64,000 nucleotides of DNA from Alphaproteobacteria bacterium (lineage in GTDB: Bacteria; Pseudomonadota; Alphaproteobacteria; SHNJ01), in NCBI GenBank assembly GCA_004295055.1, contig SHNJ01000006.1:49770-113769 (forward strand), in the 5' to 3' direction. Below the pieces are notes generated by a model, which saw only the letters and a program-made list of their open reading frames with translations, searched no databases and had not been told where the DNA came from. Position 1 is the first letter of the stretch. Each line of letters starts with the position of its first letter. The translations under genes and the position numbers were made by a program. Of this stretch, positions 18,543-26,009 are shown in pieces.

Positions 18543-18566
18543 ATGCGCCTGTTTCGGGCAGCGCAT
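18543..18566 (+). promoter_or_regulatory. Conserved dyad upstream of the excisionase-like gene, element 1
   Basis: ATGCGC (18543-18548) and GCGCAT (18561-18566) enclose CTGTTTCGGGCA. Element 2 has the same dyad and loop with one change (37907-37930), while the coding sequences around have diverged far more. An operator or RNA hairpin for the xis-primase operon is plausible. Confidence 0.5.
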
Positions 18567-18615
18567 AGTGTGAATGATGGTCTCCAGAGCAACAAGGGCA
18601 TGGAGGCCACAGCAC

Positions 18616-18843
18616 ATGACGGAAATAAAGCATTTTAACCAGGTAGAACTTTCGCGCAGGCTTGGCGTGTCCTGCCGCACGCTGGAGCGCTGGCGGTGGA
18701 CGGGTGTCGGGCCGAAATTCATCAAGGTCGGCGGTCGCGTCAAATACCGCCTTTCGGATATTGAAGCCTACGAGCTGTCCAGGCTCTGCCAGTCAACAGC
18801 TGATCAGCATTACTTTGAACGGCTGAATGCGGTGAAGCCATGA
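18616..18843 (+). CDS. Excisionase-like HTH protein, element 1
   Basis: This 75-residue protein has a single winged HTH: QVELSRRLGVSCRTLERWRW, then GPKFIKVGGRVKYRLSDIEAYE. This matches the AlpA/Xis-like HTH_17 type, which bends DNA to favour excision or regulates element genes. The ATG at 18616 has GGAGG in front, and an upstream ATG at 18574 is poorly placed. Close homologues lie at 37980-38210 and, inverted, at 53746-54003. The stop overlaps the next start (ATGA). Confidence 0.85.
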   Translation: MTEIKHFNQVELSRRLGVSCRTLERWRWTGVGPKFIKVGGRVKYRLSDIEAYELSRLCQSTADQHYFERLNAVKP

Positions 18844-19316
18844 GCAGGCAGTGGCAGGGGATGAATAAAGAGCAGATCACGCGGGCAATCGGTCTTGTCG
18901 AAGACACCGAGCATGTTGTCGCGGTGTTCAAGGCGCTGCGAGACTTCAATGTACGGGTTCTGATCATGCCGCCGGGGAACGATCCGATTGATTTCCGTGG
19001 CAGTACAAACCAGCGTCCGTTTATTGCCATGGTTGCTGATGACGGGGACAAGGCGCTGGGGCCGGAAGGATTTCACCCGCCCTCTCTCACCGAGCTTGTT
19101 AAAATGACGGATCATGCGGCGGTCATCTCGACAGCGCCCGTCACAGACCTTTACCAGATGATGAGCCTGATGCCCAGCTATCTGCGGACGGGATCGCTGA
19201 TCATCGAAACGCGCCCCTCCCACGATCTGGCCTGGGTGCGGTTTCTACAGAATATCAAGCCGGACATGCCGGTTGTCCTGAGCGTGCCTCAGCCTGAGAA
19301 AAAGGTGAATGCATGA
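18840..19316 (+). CDS. Element protein of unknown function, 158 aa, element 1
   Basis: I recognise no domain. The protein is soluble, with alternating strands and helices and a conserved C-terminal block (LIIETRPSHDLAWVRFL... PDMPVVLSVP) that reads like a Rossmann-type or nucleotide-binding-like fold. The element 2 homologue (38207-38674) shares this block. It overlaps its neighbours by four bases on both sides, so it is tightly coupled to the primase-helicase and may serve replication or its control. Confidence 0.7.
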   Translation: MSRQWQGMNKEQITRAIGLVEDTEHVVAVFKALRDFNVRVLIMPPGNDPIDFRGSTNQRPFIAMVADDGDKALGPEGFHPPSLTELVKMTDHAAVISTAPVTDLYQMMSLMPSYLRTGSLIIETRPSHDLAWVRFLQNIKPDMPVVLSVPQPEKKVNA

Positions 19317-21733
19317 CGGAATTGAATATAGGCCATGTTCGCCAGCAGGATATCTCCATCATCGCCGCTTCTCTGAATGCGCGCATCGATGCCCTTGCAA
19401 AACATCTGCTGGGCGAACCGAACAAAAGCCTCAGTACGGCGATGCAGCTTCGTTACGGCAGCAAAGGCAGCCTGGCGGTTGATATTTCCGGCAACAAAGC
19501 CGGTGTCTGGTATGACCATGAACAAGGCGTCGGCGGCGATGCGCTGGAGCTGGTGTGCAATCGGCTGAACCTGGAAAAGAACGCGGCCTGCAACTGGGCA
19601 CAGCAATGGCTGGGCATGGCACCGCAAACGCAACATAGAGCCGAGCCTGAAAAAAAGTCGACGCCAGAAGACAGAGCCGCTAAAGTTGCCGACATTGTCG
19701 GGGATTGCGGCCCCGTCGAAGGCACACCTGCTGAGCGATACCTGAAACGGCGTGGTATTACGGTTGCGCCGCCAGCCTCTGTTCAGTTCCGGCCTTACGC
19801 TTCCGGAAGCTATGGCGCTCTGGTGGCGCTGGCAACGGATGCCTCCGGAAACGTGCTGGCCATACAGCAGATTTACCTGACTGATGCTGGAGAAAAGGCA
19901 CCATTGGCAGTCGTCAAGCGCACGAACAAGGCTGTGGAGAAATGGGCAGAAAAGTCCGCTGTGCGCCTGCCAGGCAAGCAGCCTGTCATCCTGACCGAAG
20001 GCGTCGAGACCGCCCTTTCGGTCTGGCAATCCACAGGTCAGGAGACATGGGCATGCCTCGGCATCAGCAATATCGGCAACGCGCCGGTGCCGGAAAAATC
20101 CTCCGTTACCATTGCCCGTGACGGCGATCTCCCCGGCAGCAGGGCGGACGGCCAGATCGGGCGCGCCATTGCCCGGCTGCAAAAACGCGGATGTACCGTA
20201 TCGGTTGCAGCGCCGCCGCAAGGCACAGATTTTAACGATCTTCTCCGTACCGGCGGAGAGGAGACCGTTCGCGTCCTGATCAGTGAGGGTAAACCCTGTG
20301 TCCATCCGGGGTTTTCTGATCGGGCGCGGACGGTTTTTATTGGCTCCGACGTGGAAATTTCCGTCCGTATGCGCGAAGACCTGATCGAGAAATACGGACA
20401 GATCGTCCATGCCGAGGGGCAGTTCTGGCGCTACGCGGCGACACGCTGGGAAGCCATACAGGAACATGAGCTGCGTGTGGCCGCACATATATATGACGGG
20501 GCCGGTTATAAAACGCCCAGGGGTGAGCCCACTTGCGTCAAACTTGGCAAAAGCCGCGTGGATTCCATTCTGCACGAGCTGGCCGCTCTACTGACACAGG
20601 AAAAATTCTTTGCAGACGCGCCCGTTGGAATCAACTGTAGCAGCGGGTTTATCCGGTTTTCTGCGGATGGCAACGCCAGCATCGAGCCGCACAGCCGCGA
20701 GCACCGCTGCCGCCATACGCTCCCCGGAAAATGGACGCCGGACGAACAGCCGCGACAATCCGCCAGCCATCTTCTCCATTGCCTCCTGCATGGGGTGTTT
20801 CAGGGCGACGATGACGCCTTTGAAAAAACACATGTGCTGGCTGAAGTCTGCGGATCAGCGGCACTGGGTTATGCCACCCGACTGCTCCAGCCACGCGCCG
20901 TGATCCTCAAGGGCGCCAGCGCTGAAAACGGCAAAAGCCAGGTGCTTGATCTTGCGCGCGGATTATTGCCCGCCAGCGCCATCAGCTCCGTTCCAGCCGG
21001 ACGCATGGGAGATGAACGCCATGTCATCGGCCTTGCGGGAAAACTGCTCAATGCCAGCGATGAGCTGTCATCTTCCGTCGCCATCGCTTCGGACACCTTC
21101 AAATCCATCGTGACGGGCGAGCCGGTCGATGGCCGTGACGTTTACAAGAGCCGGGTCGAATTTCGTCCGACAGCGCAACATCTCTTCGCCACCAATGCTC
21201 TACCGCCGTTTCAGGGCGGAATGGACCGCGGCGTGCAGCGCCGATTGCTGGTTATCTCATTTAACAGGTTTATCCCCATGGAAGAAAGAGTTGAAGCTAT
21301 CGGGCGTCGCATCGCCTCGGAAGAGGCCGACCTGCTGCTCGCCTGGGCGGTGGAGGGAGCATCCCGTCTCATCCGGCAGCGAAATTTCACGATCCCACCC
21401 TCCAGCAAGGATGCACTGAGGGAATGGATACTGGGCGCCGATCCGGTACTGGCATGGCTGGACGCCTGTGTTGAGGTGAAGCCCCATGCCTGCGGCTATC
21501 CCCGCCTCGCCGCACGCGAGGCGCACGAACAGTTCCATACCTGGGCCGTAGCCGAGGGATACAGCCGCGACAAGCTCCCCGCTATCAACGGTTTTGTCCA
21601 GCGCATTCTTGCCAATGCGGCGGGCATGGAATCCAAACGCCTTAATACAGGGCGCGTTTTTCTGGGCATGACACTGAAACACGCCGTCTCCACCTCAACC
21701 TACGCATCCACACGATACGGGAGTGACGCATGA
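19313..21733 (+). CDS. Toprim primase - SF3-type helicase, element 1
   Basis: The 806-residue protein probably starts and drives replication of the excised element. The N-terminal part (about 35-160) has the conserved YDHEQGVGGDALEL region of virus-type primases. A Toprim domain follows, with the EG pair at residues 229-230 (LTEGVETALSVW) and DGD at 270-272. The C-terminal half is a D5/SF3-like helicase with Walker A KGASAENGKSQ (about 533-543), NASDELSS as the Walker B region and an arginine-finger segment GGMDRGVQRR. It overlaps both neighbours by four bases. The element 2 homologue is at 38681. Confidence 0.88.
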   Translation: MTELNIGHVRQQDISIIAASLNARIDALAKHLLGEPNKSLSTAMQLRYGSKGSLAVDISGNKAGVWYDHEQGVGGDALELVCNRLNLEKNAACNWAQQWLGMAPQTQHRAEPEKKSTPEDRAAKVADIVGDCGPVEGTPAERYLKRRGITVAPPASVQFRPYASGSYGALVALATDASGNVLAIQQIYLTDAGEKAPLAVVKRTNKAVEKWAEKSAVRLPGKQPVILTEGVETALSVWQSTGQETWACLGISNIGNAPVPEKSSVTIARDGDLPGSRADGQIGRAIARLQKRGCTVSVAAPPQGTDFNDLLRTGGEETVRVLISEGKPCVHPGFSDRARTVFIGSDVEISVRMREDLIEKYGQIVHAEGQFWRYAATRWEAIQEHELRVAAHIYDGAGYKTPRGEPTCVKLGKSRVDSILHELAALLTQEKFFADAPVGINCSSGFIRFSADGNASIEPHSREHRCRHTLPGKWTPDEQPRQSASHLLHCLLHGVFQGDDDAFEKTHVLAEVCGSAALGYATRLLQPRAVILKGASAENGKSQVLDLARGLLPASAISSVPAGRMGDERHVIGLAGKLLNASDELSSSVAIASDTFKSIVTGEPVDGRDVYKSRVEFRPTAQHLFATNALPPFQGGMDRGVQRRLLVISFNRFIPMEERVEAIGRRIASEEADLLLAWAVEGASRLIRQRNFTIPPSSKDALREWILGADPVLAWLDACVEVKPHACGYPRLAAREAHEQFHTWAVAEGYSRDKLPAINGFVQRILANAAGMESKRLNTGRVFLGMTLKHAVSTSTYASTRYGSDA

Positions 21734-22062
21734 GTGACACAAAAGTGACAGGTTTTCGGGCACAAGCCTTTGAAAGTGTTGAGATGACGCACCAGACTCT
21801 TAACTATCGCGATATAGGGGAAAAACGAGACACATATATATCGTGTTCTTACCCCCTATATAAAAAGGATGATGCCGGGGTGCGTCATCTCAACACTATC
21901 AGACAGTTAGACAGGTTTTCACACCATTCTGACGTCACTGGCGCGTCACGCGACGTCCTCTCTATGAGGTGGATGAAGCAGAGGGAAAAGAAATCCCGCC
22001 GCGCGTCAGGCCAGATATCACGAAAGAATATCTCCCACAGCCACAGGAGAAACACGCGCTGA
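21730..22062 (+). CDS. Short ORF over nested dyads, element 1 (uncertain)
   Basis: The ATGA overlap with the primase gene and an indel-free alignment of the first 73 codons with the element 2 ORF (41066) support coding. Shared pieces are MSDTKVT/MGDAKVT, RDIG, TYIS and VRHLN. However, the conserved patches coincide with DNA dyads, and beyond codon 73 the two products diverge. So this may be partly a DNA site with an overlapping frame. No domain is recognised. Confidence 0.45.
   Translation: MSDTKVTGFRAQAFESVEMTHQTLNYRDIGEKRDTYISCSYPLYKKDDAGVRHLNTIRQLDRFSHHSDVTGASRDVLSMRWMKQREKKSRRASGQISRKNISHSHRRNTR
21775..21897. promoter_or_regulatory. Nested dyad region, candidate replication origin or operator, element 1
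   Basis: A perfect 19-bp inverted repeat (21775-21793 with 21879-21897, containing GAGATGACGCACC) encloses a second pair (ATATAGGGG 21812-21820 with CCCCTATAT 21853-21861). A central ACAC-ATATAT-GTGT dyad lies at 21830-21846. The outer pair and the AT centre are kept in element 2. Its position right after a primase-helicase gene fits an origin; a regulator site is the alternative. Confidence 0.55.
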
Positions 22063-22106
22063 CAGGTCGCGCCCCATCTGTCAGGCCGCTGCCGCCTTCC
22101 GGCAGC
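22059..22106 (+). promoter_or_regulatory. Two-hairpin leader conserved in both elements, element 1
   Basis: CTGACAG (22059-22065) pairs with CTGTCAG (22078-22084), and GCTGCCG (22088-22094) pairs with CGGCAGC (22100-22106). The element 2 version (41333-41380) keeps both stems. It lies about 20 bases before the coiled-coil gene and could be a structured RNA leader. Confidence 0.5.
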
Positions 22107-22126
22107 ATCACGAAAGGAAATAAATT

Positions 22127-22831
22127 ATGAAACCGGAAACCCAGAAGCAATATGCTGCCACGCTCAAAATCTTCAAAGCCGCCGACGCATACATATCACA
22201 ACACAGAAAAGTCGATGAAGCCTTCGCGGCGCTTGAAGTGGAACGCCAAGCCATGGAGAAAGGCCACAAGGAATTTCTGGCAACGGCGGGACATATCGAA
22301 GCCCGCCGCCTGCTCGGAGAAACGACAGAGGCCGACAGCCAGCAGGTGAGCGCTGGGCTGTTGCAGGTGCGCGATCAGCAAGACCGTCTCGCCGCCGCCC
22401 GATCCGCTCTGGAGGAGAGAAAGAAAACGCTCTCCGCGCAAATCGAGGCTCAGGCCGAAGCCGCCAACGGGTCTCTCTCCGATCTCAGCAGCGCCATTGC
22501 CAAAGAGATGGACGAGGAGCTGAGGAGGATCGTCGAGAACCTAAACAGCTTTGCCGCGAGATGCTACGCGATCTATTCCGGCACGCATTACGACTCCTGG
22601 CGCAACCGTGATATGTTCAGCCTCCGTATCAACTCTCTGGAGTCGGGGGGAAATATCTTTGAAGACCCCACCCATGGCAAGCGGCTTGAGGAAGGTGCAG
22701 AGCCTGTCCCTCAATGGACGCTAGATCCCTCTGCCATGAAGATATACGAGCAACTGCGCGATCTCGGCCAGACAAACCGTACCCTGCAACGCATGGAGAG
22801 AGAAATGCTGGATGCGAATGTCGGCACCTGA
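22127..22831 (+). CDS. Coiled-coil element protein, 234 aa, element 1
   Basis: The start KPETQKQYAATLKIFKAADAYI is nearly the same as in element 2 (41407). About residues 25-115 have heptad-like charged and Leu/Ala-rich helices (VRDQQDRLAAARSALEERKK), so a long coiled coil is likely. No catalytic motif is visible. GAAAGGAAATAAATT precedes the start. It is the last gene shared by the two modules before a terminator. Its role is unknown; a structural or DNA-segregation function is only a guess. Confidence 0.75.
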   Translation: MKPETQKQYAATLKIFKAADAYISQHRKVDEAFAALEVERQAMEKGHKEFLATAGHIEARRLLGETTEADSQQVSAGLLQVRDQQDRLAAARSALEERKKTLSAQIEAQAEAANGSLSDLSSAIAKEMDEELRRIVENLNSFAARCYAIYSGTHYDSWRNRDMFSLRINSLESGGNIFEDPTHGKRLEEGAEPVPQWTLDPSAMKIYEQLRDLGQTNRTLQRMEREMLDANVGT

Positions 22832-22868
22832 CGGCGTTTGACGGGTCCTTCCTGCGATAAAACGCATG

Positions 22869-22895
22869 CGGGCGGGCAAGGCGCCCGGGTTTTTT
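22869..22895 (+). terminator. Rho-independent terminator of element 1 core
   Basis: CGGGCG (22869-22874) and CGCCCG (22882-22887) form a stem followed by GG and six T residues (22890-22895). A related hairpin with a T4 run follows the core of element 2 (42183-42207). Confidence 0.75.
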
Positions 22896-22915
22896 AGCGA
22901 CAGGCGAAAAAAACG

Positions 22916-22942
22916 GGTTACAGGTTACAGTTACAGGTTACA
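22916..22942 (+). repeat. Tandem GGTTACA repeats, element 1
   Basis: Four nearly contiguous units: GGTTACA at 22916, GGTTACA at 22923, GTTACA at 22930 and GGTTACA at 22936. Element 2 has three at 42230-42255 at the matching place. They could be iterons for a replication or regulatory protein. Confidence 0.6.
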
Positions 22943-22973
22943 ACTGGCGGGAATACCGCCAGAAAGGCTCACT

Positions 22974-23186
22974 ATGTCCTACAAGAAAAAATCCATCGAT
23001 CAGGTCGCCCGCAATTATTTCGGAATCTACGATCTGAACAGCGCCAAAACGCAGACGGTCAAAATCTCCGGCAAGCTGCTGCACTCCGCCCTGAAAGCGG
23101 TTTACGAGTCAGGGATGTACGATAAACCCGACATGCGGGCGGTCGCCCTGGAGATTGCCATGGCGCCGACAAAGCGACCTCGATAA
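22974..23186 (+). CDS. Small element protein, 70 aa
   Basis: The 70-residue product (MSYKKKSIDQVARNYFGIYD...) is basic and helical with no recognised domain. The start at 22974 has AGAAAGG in front; the longer frame would run through the GGTTACA repeats and terminator, so it is rejected. There is no intact counterpart at this place in element 2, where a different broken gene lies. It is the last gene of the element 1 core before the metal genes. Confidence 0.6.
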   Translation: MSYKKKSIDQVARNYFGIYDLNSAKTQTVKISGKLLHSALKAVYESGMYDKPDMRAVALEIAMAPTKRPR

Positions 23187-23288
23187 ATATGACTATCTAC
23201 ACACTTGCTAAAGCATTGAATCTCATTCGACGAAGGTGCGCGATGCTATAAAACTTGACATTCTGCATAGAGCAATTACCTTAAGAGC

Positions 23289-23618
23289 ATGAGATTCTTG
23301 TTTTCATTCCTGATCGTCCTGTCCCTGCTCATCGCTCCCGCGATGGCGCAGGCGGCAGATTCGTGCTTTAGCGCGAACTGCTCTGTGTCGGTCGATGTCA
23401 GCAAGAACAAAGAGACCGCCAGCAAATCCCAGCCCGACAGCAAGAAGACCGTCAAGGCTGACCACTGCTGTGCTTGCGGCGGCTGCCATACCATTTTCTC
23501 CGCTTTCCTGTCTGGCGCGAATGGTGTTGAACATTCACAGCAGCAGCCCATGATGGCAGCGGCTTCTCTTGCTGGCCTTGGCCCGCAAAGCCCCCTGGAA
23601 CCCCCCCGAACCATCTAA
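23289..23618 (+). CDS. Small Cys-rich secreted protein of the metal efflux cluster
   Basis: A signal peptide (about 1-22, ending in MAQAA) is followed by a short mature part with several Cys, including ADHCCACGGCHTIF, a probable metal-binding patch. The protein leads the czcCBA-like genes and is probably co-transcribed with them; TTGACA at 23255-23260 could be part of a promoter. The C-terminus is Pro-rich. No family is assigned with confidence. It may be a periplasmic metal chaperone or sensor protein of the operon. Confidence 0.7.
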   Translation: MRFLFSFLIVLSLLIAPAMAQAADSCFSANCSVSVDVSKNKETASKSQPDSKKTVKADHCCACGGCHTIFSAFLSGANGVEHSQQQPMMAAASLAGLGPQSPLEPPRTI

Positions 23619-23716
23619 ATCCTGAATCCTGTCCGGTTTGAACGGATGCGCTTGGTATGTGCCAGCGCGTTCCTCATGCCCGCAGTCCCATCAATTCAGT
23701 CATTTAGTGGTTTATC

Positions 23717-24997
23717 ATGCGTTCTAAAACTCTTCTCCTATGTGCTGGTCTTATCGCCGCGACCTTAAACACGGCTCATGCTCAAGAAGCTGCCCCTGCC
23801 GCCGACACCAAGCTCTCGCTGGAAGCGGCCATACGTCAAACCCTGACCTATTCGCCAAAACTCAAGGCGGGATTGGAAGGCATCGGGGTCAGCCGTGGCG
23901 AAAGGCAGCAAAGCGGCCTCATCCCCAACCCCGAATTCTCGGCGGAAGCTGAAAACTTCGCAGGCACAAAGTCTGCAAAGGGCTTTGACGCAGCCGAAGT
24001 CACCCTGGGCGTGGCGCAGCCCATCGAAATGGGCGGCAAACGCTCTGCCCGCATCAAGGCGGCGGACATGCAGATGAGCATTGCCGACCTTGAACTCCGC
24101 GCCACCGCGCTCGACCTTGTGCGCGACACCACGGTTGCCTGGGCGGAAGCCGTGGCCGCGCATGAAGAGGTGGAAGTCGCGCAAAATCAGCAGGAACTAG
24201 CCGAAGATGTCCTGCAAAGCGTGGCGCGCCGCGTCGCTGCTGCGGCGGAGCCTGCCATCCAGCAAAGCAAGTCCGAGGTCGCCTTGGCCAGCAGCAAGAT
24301 CGCGCTGCAAAAGGCCGAGCGCAACCTTGAGGCCGCGATGAAAAACCTTGCCCGCATGTGGGGGCAGGATGCGGTGGATTATCAGATCGACGAGGACAGC
24401 TTCTTCACGACACAGGATGTTCAGGGCAAGCCCTCTCTCGAAAACAACCCCGATGTGAAACTACTGCAGGCGGGCATCGGCCTTGCGGGCGCAAACCTTG
24501 ACGTTGAAAAAGCCAACGCCGTGCCGGATGTGACGGTCGGCGCTGGCATCAGGGATTCACGCGGAGACGACAGCCAGGCCTTTGTGGCGAGCCTCTCCAT
24601 CCCGTTCCCTGTGTTCAACCGCAATCAGGGCAACATCATGAAGGCGGGCCATGAAGTGGCGAAAGCGGAACACCAGAAAACCGCTGCCGTGCAGGAAATT
24701 GAGCTGGAGCTGGTACGGGTGCAGAACGCACTGCAAACTTCACGGCTGGAAATCGAAAGCCTTGAGAAAAGCATCGTTCCCGCCGCCGAAAAATCCTTCG
24801 CTCTTGCGAAGAAAGGTTATACGGCGGGCAAGTTCCCCTATCTGGAGGTGCTGGACGCGCAGCGCACGCTGGCCGATGTCCACATGCAGCATGTCAGCGC
24901 CTTAAAAGACTACCACATCGCGCAGGCGCAATTCGACCGCCTGACCGGAAAGAATGTCGACCTTCTCAATGCCTATGGAGATAAAAATGCTCAATAA
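23717..24997 (+). CDS. czcC: Outer membrane efflux protein, TolC family (CzcC-like)
   Basis: A 426-residue outer membrane channel with a signal peptide (1-22, ending AHAQ) and two long alpha-helical repeats typical of outer membrane efflux proteins. It forms the exit duct of the RND complex encoded by the next two genes. Gene order C-B-A and the metal-type RND pump support a CzcC-like call. The next gene starts within its last codons, so expression is coupled. Confidence 0.88.
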   Translation: MRSKTLLLCAGLIAATLNTAHAQEAAPAADTKLSLEAAIRQTLTYSPKLKAGLEGIGVSRGERQQSGLIPNPEFSAEAENFAGTKSAKGFDAAEVTLGVAQPIEMGGKRSARIKAADMQMSIADLELRATALDLVRDTTVAWAEAVAAHEEVEVAQNQQELAEDVLQSVARRVAAAAEPAIQQSKSEVALASSKIALQKAERNLEAAMKNLARMWGQDAVDYQIDEDSFFTTQDVQGKPSLENNPDVKLLQAGIGLAGANLDVEKANAVPDVTVGAGIRDSRGDDSQAFVASLSIPFPVFNRNQGNIMKAGHEVAKAEHQKTAAVQEIELELVRVQNALQTSRLEIESLEKSIVPAAEKSFALAKKGYTAGKFPYLEVLDAQRTLADVHMQHVSALKDYHIAQAQFDRLTGKNVDLLNAYGDKNAQ

Positions 24998-25991
24998 GAA
25001 AAAACTCGTCCTCTTTGCCTTCGTGTCCATGCTGGCGCTTAGTGCCGCAGCAGTGCCGGTCTATGCCTCCGGCGATCACAAGGAAGAAGCTGCCACCGCC
25101 AGCAAGGGTGAAGAACACGCCGAAGAAGGCGGTGAACACGGCCACGGCGCGGAAGGCGGCGAAGACCATGATGAAGAAGGCAAGGCTGCCATCGACCCGC
25201 AGGCCGCCGCAGACATGAAGATCGTAGCGGCGGATGCCGGGGCTGCGGTCATCCAAAGCTCCATCCCTGTGACGGGCAAGATTTCCCTCAACCGCAACGC
25301 CATGGCGGAAGTCAAAGGCCGCTTTGCGGGCGTGGTGAAATCCGTGACCAAGACTCAAGGCGAAACCGTGAAGGAAGGCGAAACGCTGGCAACAGTCGAG
25401 GCTAACGACAGCTTGCAAGTCTATGCCATCAAGTCACCGATCAGCGGCATCGTGCTGGCCAGAAACACCAATATCGGCCACATCGCCGGAGATGAGCCGA
25501 TGTTCGTCATCGCCAACCTCTCCAGCCTCTGGGGTGAATTCCACATCTTCCCCAAGGATATGATGTCGGTAAGCAGCGGCCAGAAAATCCGTATCAAGGC
25601 GGTCGGCGGCGACATGATCAGCGACACCGAGATTGCCTCGCTGCTGCCGCTGACGGAAAGCGCCAGCCAGACTGTCATCGCGCGCGCGGAAGTCAGCAAC
25701 GCGGACGGCAAGTGGCGTCCTGGCATGTCCGTCCACGGCGATATCTTCACGGCGGAAAAGAGTGTGCCTGTGGCCGTCAAGCTCTCGGCCATTCAGCGCA
25801 TTGAAGGCAAGCCTGTTGTCTTTGTTGAAAAGGACGGGAACTACGAGACCCGCAACGTCACGCTCGGCCTGCAGGACAGCACTTGGGCAGAAGTGACCGA
25901 GGGCGTACAGGCAGGCGAGAAATACGTTTCCGAAGGCAGCTTCGTCGTCAAAGCGCAGATCGGCAAAGCCGGCGCGGAACACGCACATTAA
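24987..25991 (+). CDS. czcB: Periplasmic adaptor of metal RND efflux (CzcB-like)
   Basis: The membrane fusion subunit links the RND pump to the outer membrane channel. A signal sequence (KLVLFAFVSMLALSAAAVPVYA) is followed by a His/Glu-rich stretch (GEEHAEEGGEHGHGAEGGED), a likely metal-binding region as in metal-type adaptors. A biotinyl-lipoyl-like hairpin (VKGRFAGVVKSVTKTQGETV) and a beta-barrel domain come after. I use ATG 24987 with GGAG upstream; the longer frame from 24954 lies inside czcC. It overlaps czcC by 11 bases. Confidence 0.88.
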   Translation: MLNKKKLVLFAFVSMLALSAAAVPVYASGDHKEEAATASKGEEHAEEGGEHGHGAEGGEDHDEEGKAAIDPQAAADMKIVAADAGAAVIQSSIPVTGKISLNRNAMAEVKGRFAGVVKSVTKTQGETVKEGETLATVEANDSLQVYAIKSPISGIVLARNTNIGHIAGDEPMFVIANLSSLWGEFHIFPKDMMSVSSGQKIRIKAVGGDMISDTEIASLLPLTESASQTVIARAEVSNADGKWRPGMSVHGDIFTAEKSVPVAVKLSAIQRIEGKPVVFVEKDGNYETRNVTLGLQDSTWAEVTEGVQAGEKYVSEGSFVVKAQIGKAGAEHAH

Positions 25992-26009
25992 AGGTAAAGG
26001 ACGCATATC

